Shown: positions 8,878-17,823 of the stretch, one piece after another
How positions within the stretch are numbered: the first letter of the stretch is position 1
Layout: each line of letters begins with the position of its first letter
Assembly (NCBI GenBank): GCA_010365115.1
Contig: JAAFGX010000013.1
Coordinates: 1 to 62,569, forward strand
DNA from: Paludibacter sp.
GTDB taxonomy: Bacteria > Bacteroidota > Bacteroidia > Bacteroidales > Paludibacteraceae
Reading direction: 5' to 3'
DNA: 62,569 nucleotides
Translations under genes and position numbers: made by a program
Notes under the pieces: generated by a model
Database searches by the model: none
The model's input: the letters and a program-made list of their open reading frames with translations, nothing else
Told to the model about the DNA's origin: nothing

Positions 8878-10548
8878 TTAATGTGTGTTTTTTGTTATAA
8901 AATTTCCTAACATTGAATATTGTTGATACAGTGACTTGTATTTTTCAACATTTTCGGGAATAGGATAATATGATCTATCAAAACCTTGTCCCATATTAAC
9001 TTGAGCTTCATTTATGTTAGAATAAATCCCAGCAACTACGGCTGCATACATGGCCGCTCCAAGTGCACAAGTTTGTTCAGATTTAACAACTTGAATAGGC
9101 ATATTGAGAACATCAGCTAAAATTTGCATTACAAACGGTGATTTTTTAGCGATACCACCCAAAGCAATTACTCCATCTATTCGGATACCTTCTGATAAAA
9201 ACCGATCAACAATTGCTTTTGAACCGAAGGCTGTAGCTTCAACTAATGCACGGAATAGACGTGGTGCATCTGAACCTAAAGTTAGGCCTGAGATAGCTCC
9301 TTTGAGTAATTGATTAGCATCCGGGGTTCTTCGTCCGTTCATCCAGTCGAGTGCAACAATTCCGCTTTCGGAAACGGGAACTTTTTCAGCCTCTTCGGTA
9401 AGTTTAATAATTACTTTGGTTGAAATTTCATTTATAAGTTTTTCTCTTGTTTCAGTATCAATCAATTCAGATTCAGACAATATATTTTTCACCGGCCACA
9501 TAATTAAGTTTTTGAACCATGCGTAAATATCTCCGAAAGCAGACTGACCCGCTTCCATTCCTTCCATTCCTGGAACAATGGAACTATCAACCTGACCACA
9601 AATACCACGAACCAGTACATTCTGTTTATCTTCAATAGGAACAATCAGCATATCACAGGTAGAAGTACCTATTACTTTACTTAAATAATATGGTTTTATT
9701 TCTCCACCCACAGCTCCGATATGTGCATCAAAGGCTCCACTACCAATTACAACCGATTGACTTAAACCTAATCGATTTGCCCATTCTTCTGACAAATTAC
9801 CAACAGGTTTGTCTGCAGTAATAGTTTCAAAAGGAAGACTATTTTTGATTAATTTTAAATGACCATCAAGTTTAGACAAGAAAACACTTGATGGAAAACC
9901 ATTCCACTCTTTGTGCCATAAAGCTTTGTGTCCCGCTGCGCATCGGCTGCGTTTTATTCCATTAGGATTTTTGTTAGCAGTCAGAAGTGCAGGCAACCAA
10001 TCGCAATGCTCAACCCATGAGTATGCAGCTCGTTCAACCAATTTATCTTCACGAACAATATGAAGTATTTTTGCCCAAAACCATTCAGACGAATAAATTC
10101 CTCCTGAATATTTTGTGTAATCCACGCCTCCCCATGTTCGACAGAACTGATTGATTTCCTCAGCTTCTTTTATAGCCGTATGATCTTTCCAGAGTATGAA
10201 CATTGCATTAGGATTTTCAGAAAATTCGGGCAATAAAGCAAGCGGAGTTCCTGTTTTGTTAACTGCTACAGGTGTTGAACCTGTAGTGTCAATTGAAATT
10301 GCTCTAACCTTGTCTAATTTATTCGGGATGCTTTTTAAAATATCAGAAACTACAAATTCAAAGCCTTCGATATAATCAAGCGGATGTTGGCGAAACTGAT
10401 TTACTGAAGGATTACAATATAATCCTTTTTTCCAACGTGGATATTCAAAGACTGAAACTGCGATTTCATTGCCTGTTTCAGCTTCAACCAAAAGTGCTCT
10501 GACAGAATCAGAACCATAATCAACACCAATTACATAATTTACGTTCAT
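8878..10548 (-). CDS. araB: Ribulokinase (AraB-type FGGY kinase)
   Basis: ATP-dependent kinase that phosphorylates L- or D-ribulose at C5. It starts with the FGGY phosphate-binding loop VIGVDYGSDSVRALLV and keeps AraB-specific stretches: YPRWKKGLYCNP, FRQHPLDYIEG, DTTGSTPVAV, MFILWKDHTA, GGIYSSEWFWAKILHI, SRCAAGHKALWH and the C-terminal ALGGIAKKSPFVMQI. At 556 residues it matches AraB rather than the ~480-residue fuculokinase FucK. No araA or araD is in the window; the only isomerase is FucI. FucI can also convert D-arabinose to D-ribulose, which this kinase could take to D-ribulose 5-phosphate. The assignment to the AraB group is strong; the physiological substrate is inferred. Confidence 0.9.
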   Translation of the reverse strand: MNVNYVIGVDYGSDSVRALLVEAETGNEIAVSVFEYPRWKKGLYCNPSVNQFRQHPLDYIEGFEFVVSDILKSIPNKLDKVRAISIDTTGSTPVAVNKTGTPLALLPEFSENPNAMFILWKDHTAIKEAEEINQFCRTWGGVDYTKYSGGIYSSEWFWAKILHIVREDKLVERAAYSWVEHCDWLPALLTANKNPNGIKRSRCAAGHKALWHKEWNGFPSSVFLSKLDGHLKLIKNSLPFETITADKPVGNLSEEWANRLGLSQSVVIGSGAFDAHIGAVGGEIKPYYLSKVIGTSTCDMLIVPIEDKQNVLVRGICGQVDSSIVPGMEGMEAGQSAFGDIYAWFKNLIMWPVKNILSESELIDTETREKLINEISTKVIIKLTEEAEKVPVSESGIVALDWMNGRRTPDANQLLKGAISGLTLGSDAPRLFRALVEATAFGSKAIVDRFLSEGIRIDGVIALGGIAKKSPFVMQILADVLNMPIQVVKSEQTCALGAAMYAAVVAGIYSNINEAQVNMGQGFDRSYYPIPENVEKYKSLYQQYSMLGNFITKNTH

Positions 10549-10617
10549 ATTATAACATATTTGTTTTACTTACAAGAAATTCAAATCTACAGAACAATTC
10601 AAATTAGAAAAACTTTC

Positions 10618-11262
10618 TCACCATTCCATTGCTTCATTCGGTACATGAGCAAGATTTTCGCAGATCCAATCTGCTTCAAAAAGTTGTTCGGAATTAAAAC
10701 TGGTGGTAAGTGCCAAACATTTAGCTCCAGCAGTCTTACCAGCTTTTATTCCACTCACGGCATCTTCAATCACCAAACATTCTTCGGTTTTTAAATTCAA
10801 TAATGTTGCTGCTTTGATATAAATATCAGGAAATGGTTTTTTATTCTCGACATCTTCACCTGTGACAATAGCTTGAAATAAATCAGGCGAGAGTCCAATC
10901 TCATTTAAATTAATACTGACTTTGACATTATCGGCACTACTGGCCACAGCCATTAATAATCCTTTTGAATTACATAGATTTATAAAATCGATTACTCCTG
11001 GTAAAGCATTAAGTTTGCCATTGGTTATTTTTTCGTAAATTTGATAGGTGCGAGCTTTGTCTCTTTCAATGTCTACAATGAATCCATTTTGCTCTCCAAT
11101 TCCAGAGATGTATTTATTTTCGCCCATACCCACAAAATGCATTGCGTTTTCCTTTTTAACAGTAACTCCATGCTCAGCAAACATCAACTTGGTTGCTTCA
11201 AAAATATATTCTTCGGAGTCAACCAAAACTCCATCCATATCAAATAAAATTCCTTTTAGCAT
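10618..11262 (-). CDS. HAD-family phosphatase / phosphomutase-like
   Basis: Haloacid-dehalogenase superfamily, beta-phosphoglucomutase-like subgroup. Motif I is FDMDGVLVDSE (nucleophile D8, acid D10); motif II lies at MAVASSADN; motif III/IV at KKPFPDIYIKA and LVIEDAVSGIKAGKTAG. A helical cap lies between motifs I and II. 214 residues, typical for sugar-phosphate phosphatases or beta-PGM relatives. It sits 7 bases downstream of the DUF6786-like gene and upstream of araB, so a sugar-phosphate substrate from the same pathway is likely. Confidence 0.88.
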   Translation of the reverse strand: MLKGILFDMDGVLVDSEEYIFEATKLMFAEHGVTVKKENAMHFVGMGENKYISGIGEQNGFIVDIERDKARTYQIYEKITNGKLNALPGVIDFINLCNSKGLLMAVASSADNVKVSINLNEIGLSPDLFQAIVTGEDVENKKPFPDIYIKAATLLNLKTEECLVIEDAVSGIKAGKTAGAKCLALTTSFNSEQLFEADWICENLAHVPNEAMEW

Positions 11263-11269
11263 AATTCAA

Positions 11270-12412
11270 TTAATCAAAAATAGTTTTTAATTCGGCAATA
11301 GTTATATTCAATAATTTCTCTGTTATTTTACTTAATGAGTTTTCATCTCCAACAAAATGATACACATTGTGATAATGAGTCAAAGACTCATTGGGTTTTA
11401 GAAATGCAGCAGGTGATGAACTTTCGAGTTCAAGAAAAGGACCCATAATACTTCCATCATCAAGTGGACCATCATTAAATGCATTCAGGGCATCTCCATT
11501 GAAAGTGTTTTTACCCATCCCCCATTCCTGATTTAAATAAGTTGCTCCTTTGTCGGTATTAAAGGTTACCACTGTAAGCCTGCCTGAATCAGGGTCATAA
11601 TTTGCAGCTATCGATTTTGTTTTTAAAGCTGTTAATCCGAGTTTACTTCGATAATTCCCATCTGTTTTTAGATAGATATTTCCTTGCCCATATTTAATTC
11701 TATCTTTTGGAATGTCACCGAAATAATCTGTCTTTGCTATTTTATTGAAATCAAAATCATCTCCATTATCATATGGAATAATGGTCAATGCTTTTGATGA
11801 AGGATTGAACATATCAAGCATCCAAATACAAACCGTTCCTGTTTTTTCGTTCCATTCAAAATTATTTTTATTTATAACTGAATTCTCTGTTTTGTATGCG
11901 ACAACATTAACCGATGAAGAAACTGGGAAAGATAGTAAAGTGGTTATTTCACTTCTTGATGATAAAACAATTTTTCTTTTTAGTTCAATATCAAATTCAA
12001 CATCCATGCTGTTTTTTAACTGAGTACTGGTTGTCATTATTACTTCATTTTTCGAAAAACTTAATAAATTCCAGCTTTCAGTATCAATGACTGGTGGCGT
12101 ATGCCAATTATCGAATATCTGATCTGCATTAGGTGAGAAAAATAATGAAAATTTTCCTCCTTCCGGACCCAACCAAAATCGATTTTCACCACCATACACA
12201 TTGATATGTCTGTTCGAATCTTCAATATCAAAAGCACTATGGTTTACAAAGCCAAAGCTTTTTCCTTTCAGACCATTGGAAGTGGAGGTAAATACTTTTC
12301 CCTGATATTTGAAAGAAACAATTACTAAAGAATTCTCTGATTCATCGCTCAATACTATGAGTTGATCATCTTTACTTTTTAAAAATTCTAAATCTGATGA
12401 AAATAAATTCAT
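11270..12412 (-). CDS. DUF6786-like protein (mutarotase-like fold suspected)
   Basis: A 380-residue protein without signal peptide. It resembles the family annotated DUF6786 in Bacteroidota sugar loci: YGGENRFWLGPEGGKFSLFF near residue 74, SIMGPFLELESSSPAAFL near 315 and a TLTHYHN-like NESLTHYHNVYHF block near 343. The pattern of beta strands with GPEGG and a late ESSSPA glutamate recalls galactose-mutarotase folds, which is my inference. Its place between secreted enzymes and the kinase/phosphatase genes suggests handling of a sugar or sugar acid in the cytoplasm. No catalytic assignment is made. Confidence 0.65.
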   Translation of the reverse strand: MNLFSSDLEFLKSKDDQLIVLSDESENSLVIVSFKYQGKVFTSTSNGLKGKSFGFVNHSAFDIEDSNRHINVYGGENRFWLGPEGGKFSLFFSPNADQIFDNWHTPPVIDTESWNLLSFSKNEVIMTTSTQLKNSMDVEFDIELKRKIVLSSRSEITTLLSFPVSSSVNVVAYKTENSVINKNNFEWNEKTGTVCIWMLDMFNPSSKALTIIPYDNGDDFDFNKIAKTDYFGDIPKDRIKYGQGNIYLKTDGNYRSKLGLTALKTKSIAANYDPDSGRLTVVTFNTDKGATYLNQEWGMGKNTFNGDALNAFNDGPLDDGSIMGPFLELESSSPAAFLKPNESLTHYHNVYHFVGDENSLSKITEKLLNITIAELKTIFD

Positions 12413-12520
12413 TTGATATTAAGCTTTATTGGTGTCATTTTTTTTGATTTGTTTCAGAATAACCAGACAAGGCTGAAACGAGTTGTTTGGGTTATTAATA
12501 TAGAGGGGAAGAAAGGCTGT

Positions 12521-13696
12521 CTATTTAACAATCACCTTTTTTATCCATGTTCTAGCACCATTTGACACATAAATAAAATAAATTTGTTTCGAAGCAAAAG
12601 GGAATTCCAATATATTGTTAGTCAACACCTTGTTTATAAGTACACGTCCTGTATAATCAAATACACGTATTGAAGTATCACCTATCAAATTATTGAGTAC
12701 TACAGTTCCATTAAAAATGCTTATTTTTAGTTCATTATCAGCATTCGTATTATTGATATCTGACGATACGTTTATTAAATTATTTTGACCATCATTTTTT
12801 ATTTGTCCAATTCCAAAAATAGTTCCTTCAAAAATATTTGAATTTACAATATTATAATCAGCAAAATCATGATTATCGATACTGCTTCCAAAAGCGTAGC
12901 CAATATCGTCGTCGCAATAGTTTCTATTTCCATTTCTGGAACCTAACCAAATTCCATAACTTCCTAATGATAAACCATTCAGATTAAAGGTATTATTTGA
13001 AATTGTATTATGATTAGGCGTTTGATGTCGTACAGTTCCTCCTTCGCCACAGTTACGATAAAGATATATTCCTCCTTTTGCAGCAGTTTCAAATTTATTC
13101 CCATCAATTACATTGTTTGCAGATCCATCGCAGGCTAACACTTCACGGCCAACTGTCGTTCTGAAAATATTATTTCTAAATGTGTTGTCTCCACTTTCCG
13201 CATCTAAATAAACAACAGGTCCAGATCCTGTATTAACGCCTGAAAAAGTACAATTTTCAACGGTAACATATGTGGTCCCTGGTGCAAGATACATGGGAGT
13301 CAAACCATCAGTGGCTTCAATAATCACATTTGAAAATTTTATATTTGTAGGTGCTGCAGCTTTTGCTCGCTCGGTGTGACCAAGAGAAAACGATGATTCT
13401 TTAACTCCCGCCGCCTGTCCATTTTTCCCCAATCCTAAAATACGGATTCCACCTTTTATTGTGCAATTTTGAATTGTAATATTTTTAGTTTGTATCCATC
13501 CATTTGTTGTGTTTATTGAACTAATAACCAAATAAGTCGATTTTCCGTCATTAAAATAGCCACCTTTACAATCAATTACCGTATCGCTTTTATCAATAGT
13601 TATTTGCTCGGACTGACTATATCCATAATTAAATGAACATAAAAAGAAGAATATCGATAACGCAAATTGAATTAGTTTAGACTTAAATGCTTTCAT
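12521..13696 (-). CDS. Secreted right-handed beta-helix protein with T9SS sorting domain
   Basis: Signal peptide at residues 1-27 (cleavage after GYSQ), then a parallel beta-helix body with many NxI/NxF turns (NCTIKGG, NNIFRTT, GNKFETA, NNTFNLN). The best-conserved part is the stretch from YLDAESGDN through ACDGSANNVIDGN to GGIYLYRNCGEGG and WLGSRNGNRNYCDDD, rich in D, R and C, a likely active or binding face. Residues about 315-391 form a T9SS type A C-terminal domain (IRVFDYTGRVL, ending VKKVIVK-like). Beta-helix folds of this size include polysaccharide lyases and glycan epimerases or hydrolases. The activity is not assigned. Expected at the cell surface or released. Confidence 0.8.
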   Translation of the reverse strand: MKAFKSKLIQFALSIFFFLCSFNYGYSQSEQITIDKSDTVIDCKGGYFNDGKSTYLVISSINTTNGWIQTKNITIQNCTIKGGIRILGLGKNGQAAGVKESSFSLGHTERAKAAAPTNIKFSNVIIEATDGLTPMYLAPGTTYVTVENCTFSGVNTGSGPVVYLDAESGDNTFRNNIFRTTVGREVLACDGSANNVIDGNKFETAAKGGIYLYRNCGEGGTVRHQTPNHNTISNNTFNLNGLSLGSYGIWLGSRNGNRNYCDDDIGYAFGSSIDNHDFADYNIVNSNIFEGTIFGIGQIKNDGQNNLINVSSDINNTNADNELKISIFNGTVVLNNLIGDTSIRVFDYTGRVLINKVLTNNILEFPFASKQIYFIYVSNGARTWIKKVIVK

Positions 13697-13707
13697 ATAA
13701 GGTTTTT

Positions 13708-13776
13708 TTATTCTTCAGTTTTATTGATATATTTTGGATGAAGCATTGTTAATTGAAGGATTATTGCAACTAACGT
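13708..13776 (-). pseudogene. 3' remnant of a second MFS transporter gene
   Basis: The minus strand reads VAIILQLTMLHPKYINKTEE and a stop. This closely matches the C-terminus of the intact MFS gene at 17824-19062 (VVAIVLQLTMLHPKQIDKVD). Upstream of about 13776 the similarity is lost and stops appear. It is a short fragment left by duplication and deletion or recombination, lying directly upstream of the beta-helix gene. Confidence 0.8.
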
Positions 13777-14011
13777 TCTTCACAACAGGTCTTTAAATCA
13801 AACCAACATTGTATTGTCTCCATTTTTAATTTCGCCGCAAAATAAATGTAATGAGTATATAAATACTATAGATAATTTTGGTTTTTATGCGGGAATAAAT
13901 ACTTTTATCCATTTTACTGCTTATATAATTCATCATGAAATAGAAAAGGGACTAGTTTCCTCGTTTTAAATTTATATAAATTCAAGTCTAATAATTGAAG
14001 TATTTTGCTTC
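13777..14011. other. Intergenic stretch without a recognised feature
   Basis: AT-rich DNA upstream of the MFS remnant and downstream of the small reading frame at 14012. No gene or strong hairpin was seen. Confidence 0.4.
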
Positions 14012-14182
14012 TCAACAAAATGGATTGTTACTAAAATGATCTTGATTATTTATCGATAATTCGTCTGGCCCAACTGGGGGAGTAGATTCAAGTTGTAATG
14101 AAATTTCGTTATCAAGTTTAACCATCTCAATTTTCGGAGTCACATAAATCCGATATTCTATTTTTGATGCTATTTTTTCCAT
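14012..14182 (-). CDS. 56-residue small protein, proline/acidic centre
   Basis: A short frame 27 bases downstream of the large T9SS gene, same strand. It begins MEKIASKIEYRIYVTPKIEM and continues with KLDNEISLQLESTPPVGPDE and an asparagine-rich end finishing NNPFC. I recognise the general pattern (a YVTPKIE-type start, an LES-PPxGPDE centre and a HFxNNPF end) from small unannotated Bacteroidota proteins near surface-protein genes. It has no signal peptide or membrane segment. The codon pattern and its conserved-looking motif argue for a real gene; function unknown. Confidence 0.6.
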   Translation of the reverse strand: MEKIASKIEYRIYVTPKIEMVKLDNEISLQLESTPPVGPDELSINNQDHFSNNPFC

Positions 14183-14209
14183 GTTTTTTTTTCTTTTAAA
14201 TAGTTTAAT

Positions 14210-17200
14210 CTAATTAATCAATAGCTTTTCTGATATTTTTTTACCGTTCTCATTAACAACAACAAAGTATAAACCATTTATTGTAGGAGTATATACCACT
14301 TTTGTATCTTTTATTAATATATAATTGGCAAGTTTTTGTCCTGACACATTATAAATTTCAATTGTTGCAGATCCTTCGATGTCATTTGTACCAGTAATTT
14401 CAATCTTTTTGTTCTCATTTACACGTACTGAAAAATGATAAGTTTCTGTTTTTTTCAATTCTGTAGCGGAACCTTTCGTCCTTAAAATAACCGTAAAACG
14501 GTTTGTTGTACTAGTTGCTCCCGAACTAAAATTATAAGCAGTTTCGCTGGTAATTTCCTGTTCTTTATTTTCTGTATTATCTCTCAATAATACCTGAGCA
14601 TTACTATCGAAATTTTGTATTTCACTTATCTTAATGCTGAAGCTATTCGATTCACCTGTACGGAATCCCAATGGAACTACACGTTCCAAATTGGAATTAT
14701 TTAAACCATTAATAACCAACTCTTCGTTGCCTACAACTGTATAAATCTCTGGAATTGCACTGTTGTTATTCGACATTTTAGGTGAATCGTAATTATCTAA
14801 ACCATCAACTGCATTTGGGTTAAAACAAAGCACTGATTCGTCAGTATTTACACCATTTGACACTTGTAATCGAATTAATTGATTATTGACAAGTTTCGGT
14901 GCTTTCATTGTGTTTCCACTTACATCCCTGTGATCAAGCATAGTCTTTTTGATTTTCAGATTTGTTGAACTAGTACCATCGTTAACACGAATCCAGAAAC
15001 TCTGCATGGGAGGAATAAATTTAGTAATAGTAGTGTAGGCAGTGCCAGTTACTGTTACACCGCTTGTACCGTTATGTGTAGCAAATGTGTAAACATCTCC
15101 GGTATTTTTAGTTCTATACCACATTGTTGTACCAATATTGGCATTTTCGACATCTGTAATTACTAGACTCCAGTCGATATAAGCAGGATATGGATTACCA
15201 ACCAGATTAAAGCCAGCCTTTGAAGGAACTACAGATTTTGTTACAGGAATAGAATATGTGCTGTTATTGTTAAGAGCACCAGCGAAAGTTAGGGTTGTTA
15301 CTCCAGATGGTTGAGCAATATAACCCTTACCTACAGTTATTGAACTTCCTTCTGGTGCTGAAACCCAATTAGCAGTGGCAGGTGCAGCATATCCAGTATT
15401 GCTGCCTGATTCATCGTAACTATAAAATGTGATATTTGAAGACACAGTAGCTGATGCTATTGGCGACGAAATATACCAGTTACGAGCTGTGTTAAGATAT
15501 TGCTGTACATTAGCTGTGGTAATGGTTGAAGTTCCCTTATCAATAAAAGTGGCTGTGCCTGTTGCATCACTATTCAGATTCAATGTTGTTGCATCAAAAG
15601 ATGTTTCAGTATTTACAGTAAGTTTTGAAGTAGGATTTAATGTAACAATTGATGCCGAAGCCGGAGTGTTGACAATTAGCCCTTGTCCAGCAGGTATTAA
15701 TATAGCACTCGCTCCTGAAGTTGGTGCCGAAACGGCTGAACTCCAGTTAACGTTATCGCTTGATACTTCCCATTTCGTATTGTCATTCCAGTTTCCTGAC
15801 CCGACAGATCGAAAAACGTTATAGTTAATCATTTTTGCAAAGGGTTTTGCTTCCTGAAAATTATCAACCACCGGGATTTCAACTCGCTGTCCCGCCGTTA
15901 CCGTTTTTTTGAAAACTGACATTCCTGCTGTTGTGGTGCTGTTTGATGCGTAAAAAAATTCTGTTGTGGGCACTAATGTCCATCCTGTAACTCCGTTTAT
16001 TGTTCTGGCCAACACATAAATATCTCCAGCTGTAGACGAAATAATTGTGCCTGTTGGGGTAATACCATCACTTGTTGATCCTGCATTCGATGATAAAAAT
16101 TCATAGTTAGCCAATGTTGACGGAACGTTAAAAGCAGTATAAACTCTATTTGTGAAATATAATACATCGTTGATTAGAGTCTTCTTTTGAAAATTATCAG
16201 TGGTTTCAACTGTAATTTCCATTTGATCTAATGCTGGCAGAGTTTCTACTTTACCTCTTAGGTAAACCGCGTTTACGGGAGCTCCGGTATTGGAACCTGA
16301 GATGATGCGACCAAAACCAACCGTTGCTGCTGTACCTGTTGTATTCCAAACATACATACGTAATATTAAAGTTGATGGTACGTTTTGTAAAGCTGCCACA
16401 CCAGATAAATCTAGTTGATAATCGAGTCCTCCCGAGATATTTGGGGATAGTATATCTGATCCAATTTCAGTAAAAGTATATCCATTATCTACACTGTAAG
16501 CCCAACGAAAATTAGTGGAACTATTTGGTGCTCTAAATCTATATTTTAATGTAGAGAGTGAAACTTTATAGCCTGTTGCTGGTGGTATGGTAACCTGAAA
16601 GTATACATTATCTGAAATAGCAATTGCTTTTGTGCTTGTAGTTGTTTTCAAAGTAGCAACATAAGAGTAGTTAAAACCACCAGTACTTGCAAATCCAGCA
16701 CCTGAAGATAAAACAGGATAGTTAAGATTTGCATTTTGTGATGTAGCATTAACAGTTGCACCAGCAGGGGTAGTACTGAACTCCCAACCCTCTATCTTTG
16801 GGTCGCCGGAAACGGTTGCAATTGCATTTGAAACCACACCTCCGACAATTAACGATGGTACAGATGCAGAATAAGACAATCCTAATCCAAAACTACCAGT
16901 CGTTCCTCCCCATGCATACAAGCGAAAAGTAATAGTTGTTGAAGATGAAACATTTTTAAGATTTGCAAATTGTGCCAAATCTATTGTTGGTTGAAATACT
17001 CCGCTAGTAGCTATATCAGTTAATGTTGTTGGACTACCAATGTCATTAAAATTGGTACCATCTAAACTATACTGAAATTGATAATTAATCGCTGACAGTG
17101 TAACTGAAGAAATTCTTAAACTAAGATCTAAATCTGTTAGTGAAACATAATATCCTGTTTTAGGCTTAACAGTGAACTGAAAGTATGCATTATTTATAAT

Positions 17201-17458
17201 GGCTGCAGCTTTGTCAGCAGAAGGAGTCATAGTGCTCAGAAATGTTTTAGCTGCAACAGTGCCTGATGCCGCTGCACCTGCTCCACGTGTTAATACAGAT
17301 GTTTCCAAATTCGCATTATTGGTAGTTGCATTATATGTTGCTTCCTGACCCGTAGTACTTGAAAAGAATTGCCATTCTAGAATTTGGCCAAAACTTGCAT
17401 TGGAAATACAAAGTAGCATTGCAAAGAATGCAAATCGAAGTGAGTTTTTCATTTTCAT
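14210..17458 (-). CDS. Large secreted multidomain T9SS protein
   Basis: 1082 residues, signal peptide 1-25 (cleaved after SFGQ). Residues about 27-205 and 222-402 are two copies of one beta-rich domain (LEWQFFSSTTGQEA versus EGWEFSTTPAGATV, each with FQYSLDG/AYSVDN-GxxFxxIGS and RLYAW/RMYVW segments). Residues about 412-546 are the module shared with the esterase and propeller proteins downstream in the window (TVETTDNFQKKTLINDVLYF). Residues about 550-960 are threonine/serine-rich beta structure typical of long Bacteroidota surface proteins, and about 1000-1082 form a T9SS type A sorting domain ending KKISEKLLIN. No catalytic motif was recognised; an adhesive or substrate-binding role is likely. 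It separates the fucI and MFS remnants. Confidence 0.8.
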   Translation of the reverse strand: MKMKNSLRFAFFAMLLCISNASFGQILEWQFFSSTTGQEATYNATTNNANLETSVLTRGAGAAASGTVAAKTFLSTMTPSADKAAAIINNAYFQFTVKPKTGYYVSLTDLDLSLRISSVTLSAINYQFQYSLDGTNFNDIGSPTTLTDIATSGVFQPTIDLAQFANLKNVSSSTTITFRLYAWGGTTGSFGLGLSYSASVPSLIVGGVVSNAIATVSGDPKIEGWEFSTTPAGATVNATSQNANLNYPVLSSGAGFASTGGFNYSYVATLKTTTSTKAIAISDNVYFQVTIPPATGYKVSLSTLKYRFRAPNSSTNFRWAYSVDNGYTFTEIGSDILSPNISGGLDYQLDLSGVAALQNVPSTLILRMYVWNTTGTAATVGFGRIISGSNTGAPVNAVYLRGKVETLPALDQMEITVETTDNFQKKTLINDVLYFTNRVYTAFNVPSTLANYEFLSSNAGSTSDGITPTGTIISSTAGDIYVLARTINGVTGWTLVPTTEFFYASNSTTTAGMSVFKKTVTAGQRVEIPVVDNFQEAKPFAKMINYNVFRSVGSGNWNDNTKWEVSSDNVNWSSAVSAPTSGASAILIPAGQGLIVNTPASASIVTLNPTSKLTVNTETSFDATTLNLNSDATGTATFIDKGTSTITTANVQQYLNTARNWYISSPIASATVSSNITFYSYDESGSNTGYAAPATANWVSAPEGSSITVGKGYIAQPSGVTTLTFAGALNNNSTYSIPVTKSVVPSKAGFNLVGNPYPAYIDWSLVITDVENANIGTTMWYRTKNTGDVYTFATHNGTSGVTVTGTAYTTITKFIPPMQSFWIRVNDGTSSTNLKIKKTMLDHRDVSGNTMKAPKLVNNQLIRLQVSNGVNTDESVLCFNPNAVDGLDNYDSPKMSNNNSAIPEIYTVVGNEELVINGLNNSNLERVVPLGFRTGESNSFSIKISEIQNFDSNAQVLLRDNTENKEQEITSETAYNFSSGATSTTNRFTVILRTKGSATELKKTETYHFSVRVNENKKIEITGTNDIEGSATIEIYNVSGQKLANYILIKDTKVVYTPTINGLYFVVVNENGKKISEKLLIN

Positions 17459-17540
17459 GATTTTTAAATTTAAGTTAAATAAATGCGTAAAATATCAATT
17501 ATGCAATAATAGTATAGATTAAGAAAGGATAATTTTGATT

Positions 17541-17572
17541 ATTCTCTTTGCACGAAAATGTGCAAAGAGAAT
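17541..17572. repeat. 13-bp-stem hairpin beside the fucI remnant
   Basis: ATTCTCTTTGCAC (17541-17553) pairs perfectly with 17560-17572 around a 6-base loop. It lies immediately downstream of the fucI fragment. There is no clear T-run, so it may be an old terminator or an intercistronic stabiliser. Confidence 0.7.
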
Positions 17573-17583
17573 GATCAAGTAAA

Positions 17584-17795
17584 TTATATGTAAATAGAAC
17601 CATAAGAATGGCAAGCTCTGAAATCAGCTCCTTCATTATCTGAACCGAATGCACTCCAAGCTGTAGGACGGAAGATTTTTTCATCTTCTACATTGTGCAT
17701 CCAAACTGGAATTGAAAGCATAGAAGCTAATGATATTAAATCATCAATAATGTATCATGTGTCCATAACTAATTACTCCATTGCAAGTTAACGAC
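17584..17795 (-). pseudogene. 3' remnant of a second fucI gene
   Basis: The minus strand reads [20 protein letters not shown], then [20 protein letters not shown] and a C-terminus ending YGSIYI before a stop. It closely matches the last ~50 residues of the intact fucI at 43076-44845 (differences include C to W and DSEGSDY to DNEGADF). Further upstream GVISYGHM still matches ISYGHIG but is in another frame with stops. The fragment lies 28 bases downstream of the MFS gene. The codons have diverged, so it comes from a paralogue rather than a very recent copy. Confidence 0.92.
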
Positions 17796-17823
17796 AGTAA
17801 ATACGATTATTCCAGATACAACA

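Noticed and set aside
17499..17684. A 61-codon minus-strand open frame
   Set aside because: It runs out of frame through the fucI remnant; the fucI-like frame explains the sequence better.
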